Positions 21,462 through 34,897 of a DNA stretch of 64,000 bases are shown piece by piece. Made by a program: the position numbers and the translations under genes. Position 1 is the first letter of the stretch, and the number at the start of each line of letters is the position of its first letter. Below the pieces are notes generated by a model, which saw nothing but the letters and a program-made list of their open reading frames with translations, did not search any database and was not told the DNA's origin. Origin of the DNA: Agaricus subrufescens (taxonomy: Eukaryota > Basidiomycota > Agaricomycetes > Agaricales > Agaricaceae); contig CM057060.1 in the NCBI GenBank assembly GCA_029945375.1, positions 1,860,001 to 1,924,000 of the forward strand, given 5' to 3'.

Positions 21462-24400
21462 ATGAAGCGTTCGTCCGAGTCCACAGGCTCAACTAGCGCA
21501 AAGAAGGCGCGTCGCACCCACAAGCTTTCGGAGGACATCGAGTGGCCAAAGCATTTTACCTCAGTGTGTCTTTTTCAACGTTAGTATGACTCACAGTGCT
21601 GACTTTCCTCCTAGTTGTTTGCTGTGTGTTTTTCCCCGACACCTTGACATCTCGACCTTACTTGCTGAAGTATTTCTCCTCAGGTCTTCAAGGTAACGTG
21701 CTGGCTCAAATATATCCGTCATTTTTTGACCCTCTCAAGGCCTTAAACACTGTTCTGGCCTTCATATCCTCCAAGAAACAGATAGCGACAACGTTCGATG
21801 CTATAAGATCGTCCGTGGAACGCCTTCTGAAACGGCAAGTACAGGTCATCCGCAAAGCCTCAGTTTGACTAACTCAGTTAATGCAGACCCCTGGAGCTGC
21901 AAGCTGTCGCCGAGATCAAGTCCGTTTAAATTAGCCCCAGCCCATGAAAGTGTAACTTACTTTCACTTAGGGCTCTTCTTCCCGACGTTGTCAAATTCTC
22001 ATACATACCTCGGAATGCACCTTCAAACGACGATAAGACTGATGTTAAAGGAAAACGTAGAGCTAAATCGCCCGATTTCGTCATTCCATCCACGGGCACA
22101 AGAGAGGAAGGGCACATTCTTGTTCTTGAATTTGCCGACAACCTGAGGGCCAAGAAGTCTCGAAATATCGGGTAAATACACCGGTTATATGCTGATCATA
22201 TGGTGACATATATCTTAGGTTGAGCTACCAGCAGGCTCCTTCTATGACGCCTACCGCCGTGAAGAAGCTCATTGAAACACGAAACAATGTCTTCAAGGAA
22301 GCCGTGAACGAGTAAAACCGTCCACACCTTTGTGACCTGTTATCTGATCGACCGTGCTTCTAGTCTTATTCTTGCGACATTACAAGAAAGCGATCCAGTC
22401 CAGATGCTCCAACAGGCTGCTCGAGAGCATATACCAGTCGAACCTTACTTGCTAGGTGTTCCTACAGATCAAAGCAGCGGCGTAAACGCTAGTGTCCGAC
22501 CTTCCATGGATGAAATGGTCCAGAAGGTTACCGATCAAGATTGGTATCGAGAACAAATTGTATTCCGTAGGACGGTAGACGCTAAGCAACCACAGTTCGG
22601 TAGACTTTGCCATTGGCTAATAATGTTAACGTACTCACCGGATTCAAAGGCGAACTGGGGTTCTCGCTCTCTCCTAGTATAATATCCGCCCTTGGAACCT
22701 CGAGGAATATCGGATCGTTCTATGCCCACCAGTCGGAAGCGATACAGGCGCTGTCCGAAGGAAAACATGTAGTGGTATCAACAAGTACAGCTTCAGGAAA
22801 GAGTTTGATATATCAGGTGAGTATCCCCGCGTTGTCGGTTATATCATCACAAAATGGAAAATCGTAGGTTCCGATTCTTAAGTTTCTCGAGGATGACACC
22901 GAGGCAAAAGCAATTTGCATATACCCCACGAAGGTACTGGTAAAAACTGCCGTCCTCTATATGTTTGTTCACCCTTTGCAGGCCCTAGAGCAAGATCAGA
23001 AAGCGTCCCTTGAAAAAATGATTCACAACTGTTCTGGCCTTGAGCATATTCGAGTTGCTACATACGATGGTGATACTCCCCAAGAACAGCGACCGAGTTG
23101 GTATCACGCACTTTCCCTCCGAATGAGAGGCTGATTTTGATTCAGTCGTAAGAGAACAGTGTTCAGTCATCTTTACGAATTTTGTAAGTCTTCTTCAGTC
23201 AATTTCTTCTGGCGATCCTCAATTTCAAAGGATACGATCCATGCATCCATCTTACCTCATGAGGATACCTGGAGAAGGTGAGACCTTTTCTATTCGTGGA
23301 TGATAGTTTTTTCAAGGCCCTGTAGTTTTTTACGCCAGGTCAAGGTAGGCTGCAGCCATTTATTCTATTAGAACATAGTCCTCATCTTGTGACCAGCTAG
23401 TTGTAGTGGATGAGCTCCATTACTATTCGGGGCTTTTTGGAAGGTGAGAGTTCTGGTATCTGATCTCATGTATATCGTGTTGAAAATGATCGTAGCCATG
23501 TTGCCTTCATCATGCGAAGGTTCAGGCGCGTATGTGCAGCTGTTGGAAGTTAGTAGGGCATTCTCACCGCTCTCTCCACTAAAATCAAACCTTTATCAAA
23601 TAGACCGTCATATTCGTTTCATATCTTGTACGGCCACCCTTGGTAATCCCAGCACTCACATGCAGAAAATTTTCTGCCTCAGAGAAGATGAAATACAAGT
23701 GGTGGATATTGACGGCGCGCCTTCTGGAAGAAAGGATTTTCTCGTATGGAATCCACCGTTGATTGACATTTCAAACAAGAATTTAGGGAGGCGAAGTTCA
23801 ATCTTTGAAGCCACATTATTGATGCGCTTTTTGATGCAACAAGGTGCTCGTGTCCTTCTGTTCTGTAAGGTATGTTCACGCATCATTGTTACTTTCCTCC
23901 ACCTGATGTTGATGAGAGCTACTAGATACGAAAAGTGTGTGAGCTTGTAGGTCGTGTTTGTCGTTGACGTCGATGAGCAACTAAACTATCAATCATTGCC
24001 CAGGCTATGAAAGCCATACGAGCGGATCTTAGCAATGAAGGGCAACTTGATATCCTAGCCAAAGTGAAACCATATCGAGGAGGTGACGATTCAATGAGTG
24101 TTTGACCATGATACACTGACAAACTGCTACTATGACAGGTTATTCACAAGAGGTCTGTACCATCCGCTTCCAAGCGTATACAGACAACATGACTCTTTCC
24201 CCAAAGGATCGTCGTCGCATCGAAGCAGAAGCGTTCTCTGGACAACTACTCGGTATCATCGCCACAAACGCCCTTGAACTGGGTATTGACATCGGCGCTC
24301 TTGACGTTGTCATTATGCTTGGCTTCCCTATGGGCGTTGCTAGTTTTGTAAGCGTCCTTATCTTATTGAGGTGCGAGAATTACTCAATGGTATCCAACTT

Positions 24401-26332
24401 ATATGCAGCGCCAACAAGCTGGAAGAGCCGGACGTCGTGTGCGGGATTCATTAGCTATCTTTGTTGCGGACCCATTCCCAATTGATCAATACTATGTCAA
24501 TCACCCGGAAGATCTTTTCAGTCATACAATGGAAGATTTGATCATTGACACAGAAAGTCCAGTGGTCTTGGAAGGTTTGTCTGCCTGATAGCTCATTTCG
24601 ACACAGACAATTTGAATTTGTGTAGCACATCTACAATGCGCTGCGCATGAAATGCCTATTTGTAAAGAGGATGAGCAGTATTTTGGCCCTTTGATGCTTG
24701 ATGTCTGCGAGAACAAATTACTCAAGGATAAAGATGGCTGGTGAGTTCCCTCGGTTCTCGCTTTGCAAAGTTTCTGAATATACATATAGGTATCAAACTC
24801 ATCCTAACTTTCTGCCCTACCCGCCTCGTTTTGTTTCCATACGTGAGTGGACCACCTGGAGTGGCAAAAACTGTAAGCTTAAATTCGTTCAGGTGGGGCC
24901 CACGAAGAAAGATACGCTGTCGTTTGTGTGAAAAATGATGCAACGAACGTCATTCTCGAAGAGGTTGAAGTGTCCCGAGCGATGTTCGAAATTTACGAAG
25001 GCGGTATCGTAGGTTTCTCCATTGACTGCACTGTATCCATGCTAATATCAGAAACTACCGCGCTGCAGTTCATGCATCAAGGAGAAGCCTATACTGTCAG
25101 TTCCAGTCTTATAAGTCGCTTCCAAGGTCCACTCAATTGCATACGTTTCACCTGATAGGTTACGGAAGTTAGCCACGATAACAAGATGGCAAAAGTTGTT
25201 CAAGTGGATGTCAATTATCATACATCGCCCCGGTATGTTTTGATATTCTCCATCCAACCCTTTGACTGTAACGTAAATATGTAATAGGGATTACACGTTC
25301 GTCACTAACTCTTGCTTGAAATGCTTGTCTTTGATGTTGGATACAGAAATGTAGATGCCGTTCGCACCACTCGAATCAGGGCCATTGGTAGCCACCGCGC
25401 GTTCTACGGAAGTGAGTGGCCAACTTGTTTCAGTAAAAGGTCAAGATGCTGACTTCTTTTAGTGGTTAACATTGAAGTGAAAGTTTTTGGTATGTTCGTT
25501 TTAGCAAGTGCAATGGGCATAAAATAACAGACACGGGAAGGATTCTTCAAAATCAAAAATAACACCATTCTCGACGCTATAGAGCTCGACACACCGTCCT
25601 ACATTTGCGATACGACAGGTCTTTGGATAGACGTTCCACGATCAGTTCTAGAATTACTGCGTTCCAAGGGTTTTCATCCCGCTGAGGCTATTCATGGAGC
25701 CCAGCACGCCTTCCTCAACCAATTCCCATTATCCCAAGATCTCCGAACGGAGTGCAAGGCAGCGGTCAAGGAGTTTAAAGTCACAGAAACGTCCCGAAAG
25801 AGACCTGCAAGGTGGGTCAGCCTACCCCTCACTGTGATTTGTAAAGCTACCCAACAACTTTTTAGGCTCATTTTCTACGATTCAATCGGCAAGGGTGGTG
25901 GCGTAGCTGCGAAGGCTTTCGATTACGGTCAGCACAAACCCTTCAGTACTCTTACGACACCTGTTCTCATCCTTGACTCAAACGGTAGCTCATGAAACCT
26001 TTCGAAAAGCACATTCTGCCATACAGAATTGTCATTGTGATGATGGCTGCACAAGCTGCGAGTACCTGTATACTTCACCCTTCCAGTCAGTCCAAACTCA
26101 CCTGACACTAGGCGTACAAAGTGCCACATGTAGGGAAGCCAACCAAGTCTCTTCAAAAATAGGAAGTGGCATTATTATCAGGGGTATCCTTGGTCTACCG
26201 ATCGATCCAGACATGGTACCATTTCAAAACAAACAACAGGCTCAGATACCAGATACGATAACAGAAGCACAAACTGTACACGGGCGAGGGAACATCGAGT
26301 TGGAGGAGGAAGGAAGTGACCGGTTACACTAA
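21462..26332 (+). CDS. HRQ1: RecQ4-like DNA helicase HRQ1
   Basis: Exon 1 is 21462-21563, ending WPKHFTS. Two 9-nt micro-exons follow, 21615-21623 (LFA) and 21684-21692 (VFK). They restore the conserved FKALNTVLAFI stretch when joined to 21740. Later exons carry helicase motifs: SFYAHQSEAIQALSEGKHVV, Walker A STASGKSLIYQ, the DEAH-like VVDELHYY, ISCTATLGNPS, TNALELGIDIGALDVV and the motif VI-like RQQAGRAGRR. The C-terminal DUF1998-type region ends with the Cys cluster NCHCDDGCTSCEYL. Hrq1 is a 3'-5' helicase acting in DNA crosslink repair and telomere maintenance. The gene has many introns. It ends convergently with the SCY1-like gene, 38 bp away. Confidence 0.93.
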
Positions 26333-26370
26333 AATCAACTCTTACAATTAATCTTCATCAGATGTGAAGT

Positions 26371-29300
26371 CTACAATAGAGGGTCGAAGTCTCCCCAGTC
26401 ATTCTGTGAGGATTTTTTGGGTGTATTGGGAGACGATTGCGTGGGCCGCGACGGAGTAAGGATTCCTCCCATGCTGGGCATATGAGAAGGTGTTATTGGT
26501 GGGGAAAGTGACGGGGAAAGCGACGGGGTTGAGGGTTGGAAAGGTAGGAACGTTGATGTTGAAGGTTGGAAAGTTGATTGGTTTGCTGGAGGATGTGAAG
26601 AAGTTGAGGTTGTTGGTAAAAACGAGTCCAATGAAATGTTGTAATTTGGTTTGGCTGGCTGGTTGACAGGAGGGGCGAGTTTTGATATGGGTGGTGAAAG
26701 TGGTTTAGGTACAGATGAAGTGGAGTCGGATAAACTGCTAAAGAAGTCCTGAGAGTTGGCTGTGAACTTCCTACTTGTGGTGACAGGACTTGGGAGACCT
26801 GTGATGGTTGGTGAACTTAATTTAGATGGTTGCGAAGGTTGGTATAAGCTCGACCGCGAGGGAGACTGCATAGTAGATGGAGCAGGCGAAATTGATGTAG
26901 TGCGGGGCGATCGAGCAGGAGGTCCAGCATTGTGAGTTGAGGAGGGTGGCTAAGGATATTTAGTACCATGAATCAGGATTAAGCAATAAAAACATACGTT
27001 ATCAGGGAAGATGCTGCTCCATACATCGTCGTCCCATGAGGGTGCGTCTGTAGCAGCAGAAGTTTGGACATTGGACCCCCCAGTCCCTTGTCTCCCAACC
27101 AAACTCTCAAAATCAACTGTAACGGGTAGCGGTTGCCCGACTCCGTTGACTGCTGTAGCGGACCTATCTTCTATACGTTGAGCATCGCGAAGAAATTGAT
27201 CATGCTCTCGCTGCACTCTTTCTCCCAACTTTTTGATGACCGACATAAAACGTTGGAATTGATCTAGGTTCAACACTAGGAAGTTGTGGTTTGACTACAA
27301 TCGAAATGGAAAATTGTATGACTTACACGGTCCCATGGACATCGCCCACAGTTGAGGAAGTACTAGTGTCGCTACTGCCTCACGATCCACCTTAAAGCCC
27401 ATGGCTTCCTGTACGGACAGTGTAGCCATCTGTTAACGCACCAATCAGTTAAATAATATATATTTTAGGGCAGACAACCTGCCATGACTGCGGGCTCCTT
27501 AGTTCGGATTTTGGCCAACAGCGGAACCAATTTTTGCGTCAGACTAGACTAATATATAAATGGTCAGAATCTAAGTCATACAACAATTTACGAGCTCTTA
27601 CTGTGTCCAGAGTTTTCACCATTGTCAAGAACGTAGCGAGTGTAGCTACTTTCACTGACAATATTTTCGTTTTCGAAAAGACAAGCTGAAATACAACTCC
27701 ATCACTTTGTGAGGAGATTCTGACAAATAGGGACGTACGGCGACACGGGGAAAAAGGACACCTTGGACTTCCGCATAATCGATCGTCTCACAAAGATCAG
27801 GTACGGCTTTCAGCGCCTTTTCTTGCACCGCCGCATGTTCCGACTCTAGCGCATTGTACACCAGGGGTAATACCTCTATGGCTGGGTTATTAGCTACGAC
27901 TGCATATTCATTTTGCTGATGTATCAAAAGCTCACGCTCTCTAAAAACAGTTTTCTCTGTCTTGCTTTGTAATAAGTGCAAGTTCTCCAATAGCGTCAAC
28001 ATATTCTGCGGCGGCTCTTTCACGATAAAGAGTGGTTTAAGGCTTGGTAAGACAAGACTCGCGAACTGAGATGACGTGAGGACGTTCGATATTGCGAAAA
28101 CGTTCGGCAAGATATATGGGAGTAGATGTGTATCTTTCATCTACATGTCAATGAGTCAACGCCCGTCACCGAGGAACGCCTAGAAAAAGTATTTTGACAC
28201 ACCTCTTCAAGGAGGGACGGTAAGATTTTCCGCGTCCTCAAGCCTTCTGAAAAACGATCTAGGACACTCGCAAGGCCCTTCATGAATGAAATCTTTTCCT
28301 CTCTCGTTTTCGCCGTAAAGTTGCTTCGGTCCAAAAAGTTGAGCGTTGATATCGGAAGCGAAGAGAAAAATGGCTGTGAGGGAAGTGCGGATGGAGTTGG
28401 ACGTGATGACGCATGACGAGTAATTAGAGACCGTAACAGAGCTGTGTTAAGTCAAATGAGCGGTGGCTTGAAAGAATTTGATGAGAGCAGACGTACATTG
28501 TAGATCCCTATCTAGTCTTTCCATTCCTGGAATTGGCTTCCCGACACTTTCACGAAGCCCGCCGAGGCTTCCGTGAGTTTTGTATGGAGGTGATCCCTTG
28601 CAATGGACAGCATAGACTAGAACGCCTAAGGAGTACATATCCGAAGCCGTGAGAAGCTGTTCATCCAGCGCATATTCTGGGGCTGCGGAACCGCATATCA
28701 TCATGATAGTGAGCAAATCGAAGGATGAGACTACGTACCCATATAGTCAAAGGACCTTTGAATGTATGAAGGTAGTCGTCCATCAAATGCCGGGAATTCC
28801 CAACGGGAGGGCTGGCCATTCGTAATGAGAGGGATCGTCAACCCTAAACCGGAGATCTTCCAATCTCCAGCGACATTGATAATGATACTTTCTGGGCATA
28901 TATTGCTGTGGATCAGCTGCGCAGATGAGTGCAGGAAAGAGAGCCCCTTGCAAATTTGTAGAATACCCTTTTGGATCTGGAATGGAGAGAGTCAGAGTTA
29001 CTTTATGGTGACTGCTCGCATTGCTCATTTGTGCATACCTCGACCTCATCCAATTCAACTAGCGAAGCATGCCGTCCGTAACCGGGAATGGAAAGTTCCA
29101 GAGTAGAGAGAATGGGTTCAGTTGCAAATATGAGCTCGCTCCGGGTCTCTTCTAGGGGCTCGACCATCTCTGTTTTTTTGATCAAGATGAGAGGGCCTTC
29201 CCCCAGTCGATGCCACACAGACCGGACACACCTAAGATTGAGGGATGCCTCAAACGACTGAGGGCGGAAGCCTTTGATTGTTTTTGCCTCAGTTATTTCC

Positions 29301-29678
29301 AGTTTCACCTCTATCCCGGACGGGTTGAAAAGAGTTAGTGCGCACCTCGGCTTTTAGGACTTCTAGTGCATTCTCCCTAGCTAAGGGCCCTAGCCTGTCC
29401 ATATCTGCGCTTCGTTTGTCGAAACTCCAGACCGATACTCTTTTGTGCGTCACCTTGTGATATGCGCTCTGCACTTTCCATAATCCGACAGGGAAAGTAG
29501 GAGTAAAAGTCGTGGTGACAACACCACTAGAAGACCCGGAGGTTGTGCCCGAGGAGGACGGTATACCAGGAGTAGTAGGTCTGCTTGAACTGGCAGAACC
29601 AATGCTTGTTGGCTGGCCGATGCTGTATGATTGGGAGATGTTCGTGCGCCCGAAAAACGAAGATGCCGCCGCGAGCAT
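26371..29678 (-). CDS. SCY1-like protein kinase family member (SCYL2 type)
   Basis: The start is at ATG 29678 (MLAAASSFFGRTNISQSY); an in-frame reading upstream lacks ATG. The protein begins with a Ser/Thr/Gly-rich stretch, then a kinase-like fold: YHKVTHKRVSVWSFDKR in place of a normal ATP-binding lysine motif, SASDMYSLGVLVYAVH-like subdomain IX (TASDMYSLGVLVYAVHCKG) and LIHSNICPESI in place of the catalytic HRD, so it is probably a pseudokinase. Helical HEAT-like repeats follow (LPYILPNVFAISNVLTSSQF, EVLPLVYNALESEHAAVQEK), then a disordered tail of Ser-Pro-Thr ending NDWGDFDPLL. The WxxF/DPL-like C-terminus suggests adaptor or clathrin binding. Known SCYL2/Ppk32 proteins act in endosome-Golgi traffic. 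Confidence 0.88.
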
Positions 29679-30008
29679 TAGTGAATATGATAGGGGAGAG
29701 GTGTTAAAGGAAGTAAATGAGAGGTGTGGTGGAACAGTAGATGAGTGGTGCACAGTGCACAGGGTCGAGTTAGCACTAGGACTTTTGCAGACACGCCTGG
29801 AAAGACAATCAATATACCGCTACTAAGCCAAGCGGCTGATCTATGCTACAAACAACGCCGCACGGCTACTAAGTTATATACCCAAAAAAAAAACCAAAGA
29901 AAAAAAACAAAAACAAAAACAAAAACAAAACAACAATGAATCCGTCGTACATATGCTCATATCTGAAGCGTATAATATCTCAAACTGCCGATCGTCACCC
30001 AATTCCCG
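29679..30008. repeat. intergenic with CAAAAA simple repeat
   Basis: Promoter side of the SCY1-like gene and 3' flank of the arrestin-like gene. It contains an A-rich run with repeated CAAAAA units at about 29880-29935. No gene is supported. Confidence 0.55.
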
Positions 30009-31518
30009 TCATTTGCCAAGTTGCCGAGCGTTGGCAGCCAAGCCTATTGCTGGTGTCGGTGTTCCGCCCATAGAACTCAACTCTCGATCTAAGATACCCC
30101 ACGAATCCGTGGTTAACGTGATTACCTCCTCGTGTTTAAAGCAGGGAACAGATCCCATAAGATTGAGCGGAGGCCTCAGCATGAAGCGCAGCACATACTA
30201 CACCTCACACGTTAGTCAGGAAGATTACTTGGCGAGAACTTTATCTCACCTGAACTTCAGCTATCCCCTCCAACATCCAAGAGGCCTCTCTACCTTGGTC
30301 TCCAGCCTTGATATCCCCCCTTAATAGCCAGATACCTTCTGTATACTCCCTGCCGAATTTCAACGCCGATGACGCTACTAAATCGTCTCTTTGCGTCACC
30401 TCACTAGACCCTTTCTTCCAGACATTCAGTCGTCTAAACAGCTCAACCCGGTTGCCCCTGAGCGCCAACGCTAAATATGGATCGTCGGGAAAAGCCAAGC
30501 TAATGGTGAATGGTATTGTTTGCCCCGATGCGAAACATAGTGGATATGGCAGGGAGAGCTAAATCAAATGATGTTCAGCCAGGTAACAGAAACTGTGAGA
30601 ATGTGCAACTCACGAATACGCGCGAATTATAGCTATCTATGTTGTTATCGTTGGCTTTACATTTACCGAAAGTGGTGTGGAATGGTGTTAGGGCGACGGT
30701 CTTTACTCGCTTGTAAAGATGGTAGAGGTCTGTATCGTCGCGATCAGCTGATGGTCGCGGGATTGCATACAATGGTGGTTCTGCGGGCGTAGATTTGGGA
30801 AGATAAAGGACGCGAATAGTTTTACTGGAATTCGGTAAGGACACTAATTAGACGGTGAAAATGTAAGGACAGTGTACTTACGACTCGTTCTTCTTGAGAG
30901 TCTTGCTCTTGCGCCTGGCGTTGAATTTCACAGTGTAATTAACCTCGGTTGAGACGAGTGGATGGAATGAAAGATGGGAAGGAGGGAGCGTGATAAGTCG
31001 TTCTTTGAATTCTGTTTCGTTGGGTATCGTTAGGGAGAATGGGTGGTCCTCCTCTGAGGAATCAGCCTTTTGGGCATCGTAAATCGTCACGGTTTGTGAT
31101 ATGAGATTCGAGACAGAATCGACAGATAGTGTGCTTCGTTGAGATACAGTGGTGACCCTGATACGGCCCTCTAGCTTTGGTGCGGCTAATTAGCGGGAGT
31201 GGAGTGGTTATAACACACTATAGAGCTTACCGTCAGGGTCACGGACTCAACATCCTTCGAGAGTCTGATGGTGCCCTCTATCCTGCCATTCAAACCATAG
31301 GAAGGTGTTTGGAGTTTCCAGAGACGGGGGCCAAGGTTGATCCGCATATGCTTCGTCTGGAAGATCCAATCACAGGTAGGGCAGTTGGTCATGCGGGGAG
31401 GTTCCGTCTGAAGCAGGCATTCGGAACTAGGGACGGTGCACGAGTAGATGGGCAGAGAATGGTCGTCCTCGACCTCGTACGAGGGTGGGGTGTCACCTCC
31501 CGCTGATACAGTGGCCAT
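30009..31518 (-). CDS. arrestin-like protein
   Basis: The start is at ATG 31518 (MATVSAGGDTPPSYEVEDD), whose PPSYEVEDD includes a PPxY-like element. Exon 1 has beta-rich arrestin N-domain-like sequence (YGLNGRIEGTIRLSKDVESV). Next come RVTTVSQRSTLSVDS, SLTIPNETEFKERLITLPPS, a C-domain-like part (VNYTVKFNARRKS, GQTIPFTISLAFPDDPYLAL) and TPTPAIGLAANARQLGK before the TGA. Fungal alpha-arrestins link Rsp5-type ubiquitin ligases to plasma-membrane transporters for endocytosis through PPxY motifs. That role is likely but not shown. Several short introns. Divergent from the dehydrogenase at 31711, with about 190 bp between starts. Confidence 0.8.
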
Positions 31519-31710
31519 GCTCACAGGAGGAGGGGGGACAAGCTCGATACTTATACATTGTGTGTACTACTCCGCCAGGAGTGTGCATTGGAGAGCACTG
31601 CGCAGTGCAAACGGGGCGGGGCAGGGTAAGTTGTAATACGTTGTTCGCATGCACCCTTACCGTCTCTCCTCCGGCTATCATTCTCGGACCATCACTCTAT
31701 TCCCACCACA

Positions 31711-32930
31711 ATGCGCCCATCCCCCCGATGCCTCCAGCGCCTCTCTCGCGCTAAGAGTACTAGTTTCATCGGCCTTGGACGCATGGGCTCTGAGATGGCG
31801 TACAATCTTTTTTCTAAGCAATATGCCAAGACCCAGGATGCTCAGTTTGTTGTCTGCGACGCCGTGCCTGACAGCGCTCGAGCGTTTCGTGACAACTTCC
31901 TTGCCAATTTCCCTGGAGCAACCTTGGAAGTTGCCGACACTCCCGCCCAGTGAGCGTTGGTCCGCGTCGAAATGCCCTTGTACTCACAAGGGTGCTCAGA
32001 GCTGCCGCGATATCTCGTACTATCGTGACTATGTTGCCATCTTCACCTCATGTAAAGGAAGTTTATTCCGGAAGCATTATACCCACTCTGCAAAAACTGC
32101 CGGCTGCGGATATCAACCAGACACTGTGCATCGATTCGACGACTCTTGATGTTAGTGTGGCACGTGCAGTCGCCAGCGAAATTAACGGAATCGGTGCTCA
32201 AATGGTCGATGCACCCGTGTCAGGCGGCAAGTCTTCTCCAAGTTGCGCGTCTGACCGAGTTGACATAACACGGCTCAAAATACAGGCGTTGCTGGAGCCA
32301 AGGCCGGCACGCTCTCTTTTCTGGTAGGAGGCACGGAACAATCCTTCAAGCTTTCGGAACAAATCCTCGCGTCAATGGGTCAACGCATTATCCACTGCGG
32401 ACCCTCTGGAGCCGGGCTCGGAGCGAAGATTTGCAACAACGTCAGCTACCCGGTTTTTTTTATCTCCTCCGGTACTCACGTTAGCTTTTAAAGCTTGCCC
32501 TAGGAATCCAGCAAATTGCAATTGCGGAAGCCATGCTGCTGGGACAGGGGATTGGGCTGGACCCTGCTGTTCTGGCGGCGGTCATTAATAGCAGCACTGG
32601 CGGTTGCTGGGCGTCCTCGGTGAACAATCCTGTTCCTGGTTGCCTGCCCGGCAAGTCGCCTCCGTCGGAAAGGGACTACCAAGGGGGCTTTGTGACGGCG
32701 CTGATGCTCAAGGTCGGTGTGTGTGTGCTTGCGTGAGCGACATTGCTAATCGGGGCCGTCTGCAGGACATGCGCCTGGCCACGGAGATAGGCAAGACGCA
32801 GGAGTGTGCGCTGCCCCTTGGAGAGGCAGCAGAGGCCGTGTATGCCGAGTGCATCGAGACGCTGCCGGACCTGGCGGGGAGAGACTTTTCATCTGTATAT
32901 AAATATCTAAAGGGCCGCAAAGGCCAGTAG
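31711..32930 (+). CDS. 3-hydroxyisobutyrate dehydrogenase, mitochondrial
   Basis: The start is at ATG 31711; MRPSPRCLQRLSRAKST looks like a mitochondrial presequence. The Rossmann motif FIGLGRMGSEMAYNL follows directly. Then come TMLPSSPHVKEVYSG, IDSTTLDVSVARAVA, the substrate motif DAPVSGGVAGAKAGTLSF, and CGPSGAGLGAKICNN with the conserved catalytic lysine. The C-terminal helical domain has YQGGFVTALMLKDMRLATEI and ends SSVYKYLKGRKGQ. The enzyme oxidises 3-hydroxyisobutyrate to methylmalonate semialdehyde in valine breakdown. One intron (32227-32285) starts with GC rather than GT. Normal family length. Confidence 0.93.
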
Positions 32931-33073
32931 TCATGTTCCGGAGTCCGAATACAAATCTGTGAGGAGCTGCGAGTTCCCAACGCAACGTGAAGAGCGGGCG
33001 ATCCTTCGTCGGATTATGTAACTCCTCGCTTAAAGCTTCTCATCTTTCCGCCCGACCCTCCTCCTCTCCCCCC

Positions 33074-34897
33074 ATGGCTCAGAAACCCAGCGCCATTATC
33101 TTCGGTCTGCCCGCCCCGTTCCCCCCTGCTCGTCCCCACCGCTGACCATCCTCCCCCCAGGTGGCCTCAACACCTGCTCACGCGCCCTTGCGTCCTATCT
33201 CGTCCCTCTCAATGGCGAACCCCTCGTTTCTGTGCGTCAGCTCACCCCCCAAAATCTGTCCCAGCTCACCGTCTGCCGCCCCAGTATCTCCGGATAATCG
33301 ACAAGTACTCTGTCGTCCCCGCCACTACGTGAGTCCGGTGTTGCCTCTCACAACAGATCTTTGATATCGTCGCCTCATCAGTTACATCGGCTCCGAATTC
33401 CCACAACTTCTACAGAAGCCACAGGTGGAGTACCGCCAGGTCAATCTGACCGTTGCCGGTATGCCTCAGGCTTCCCCCAGCCCCTCGCCTTACTCACTTC
33501 TGCACGCGCAGAAAGAATCCCCCCCGTCTTTTTGCCACCTGATGGTATACCCCCATTCGAATACGTTTTTGATTTCACCGGTGAGATCTGGGCTGATCGT
33601 TCAGAGGAGGTACGTTATCTGATCGCGCGATTTCGTCCAAGTGGCTACATCCCGAGTCTTCACAATTTTAAGCGATGTCTATTCTGACACTGCTGTTGGC
33701 CGTTCCGCTCATTAGATTATCTTCGAATTCACATGTCATACTGCCAAGTTGATTGGCGAAGAGGCTGCGAGACAAAACGTCAAAGCCTACATCCGCATTC
33801 ATCAGCCTTACTACAAGGTCTCTGGCAAGACCCCACAAGACGAGAGCACTGAGGTCCAGCCTTGGGGCGAAATCGGCAATTGGTGGCATGAGACCTTAAG
33901 AATCCTTGGCGCCATTGAGGGGTTCGACAGCTTCCACTCGTAACGCTCGACCAGTCATTTACGTCTCATAGGTTGAACTTGGTCATCCTGAGACCCGGCT
34001 TCGTATACGGACCTTATACAAACTATGGCATTGGTATGTTTGGCGCGCCACAACCATTGTCAACAGAGTACATGTTGACATCATCTTATACAGTCGCTTC
34101 CGCAATCGTGATAGGGTCAGTTTATGGCTATCTCCGTAAACCCATGAAATCAATGTGTGCGCTTTCGCAGGCCCATATGGTTATCGAGACTGATTTCAAT
34201 ATCCTAGGTGGTCTCCGGGCAAGAATGCCACTTATACAACCCACGTCGAGGATTTAGCCGGTGCAGCATGGACTGCCGCACATTGGATGGCAAATCTGGG
34301 GAGGCAAGCTGCCAACGACAAAGCTGGAATCGAGATTGCTTCATACGTTTCTAACCAACAACGCGCGGATGTAATACCCAAAAGCCAGAAGGTTGTTGCT
34401 CCTGTTTTCAATGTGGCAAGTAGTACTTTCTTCAGTCGAGAATAGACAACTGATTCCATCTCTAGACTGACGATTCCAACAGTACACATCTAAGTGTCGG
34501 TCAGACCATCACATCTATTTTCGGCACGACCTTTGAATTCTTTAACAAACTGGAGACTACCGTAATGAAGGTATACGAGTGTCTCGCTCTTTTTTCGCCT
34601 CCGCTAAACCCGCATTTTGATCAGTTTATCGATGATGATCATGTCGATGAGATTAATGACCTCCATGTCACCAAGTGGGCTGAGATGAGAATTCTCTCCA
34701 AACCTCCCGTTGCAAATGAACACCTCTCGGCCTACATGGATAAGTATGCCCTTGATAAACACTCGATCCCGCTCGGTAATGCCAAAATGAAGAGCGTCCT
34801 GGGATACCAGCTCCGCTATCCGTTGTTCACCAAAGAAACTATCATCGGGGTGGTAGAACAATGGAAAGAGGAGAGAACATACCCCCGATTGGAATGA
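33074..34897 (+). CDS. NAD(P)-dependent epimerase/dehydratase-like protein (SDR fold)
   Basis: The start is at ATG 33074 (MAQKPSAIIFG), spliced to GGLNTCSRALASYLVP, which forms a Rossmann nucleotide-binding start. Later parts are LRIIDKYSVVPATT, FEYVFDFTGEIWADRSEE, YYKVSGKTPQDES and LNLVILRPGFVYGPYTNYGI, the last being the conserved epimerase strand. The C-terminal half has THVEDLAGAAWTAAHWM and ends KEERTYPRLE. Length is about 430 residues. The typical YxxxK pair may be YYKVSGK (Y, then K). Substrate unknown; fungal relatives are annotated only as NAD-dependent epimerases. Confidence 0.82.

Noticed and set aside
29880..29940. Poly(A)-like run as a sign of a retroposed copy
   Set aside because: It is a CAAAAA simple repeat in a promoter, with no adjacent processed gene or target-site duplication.
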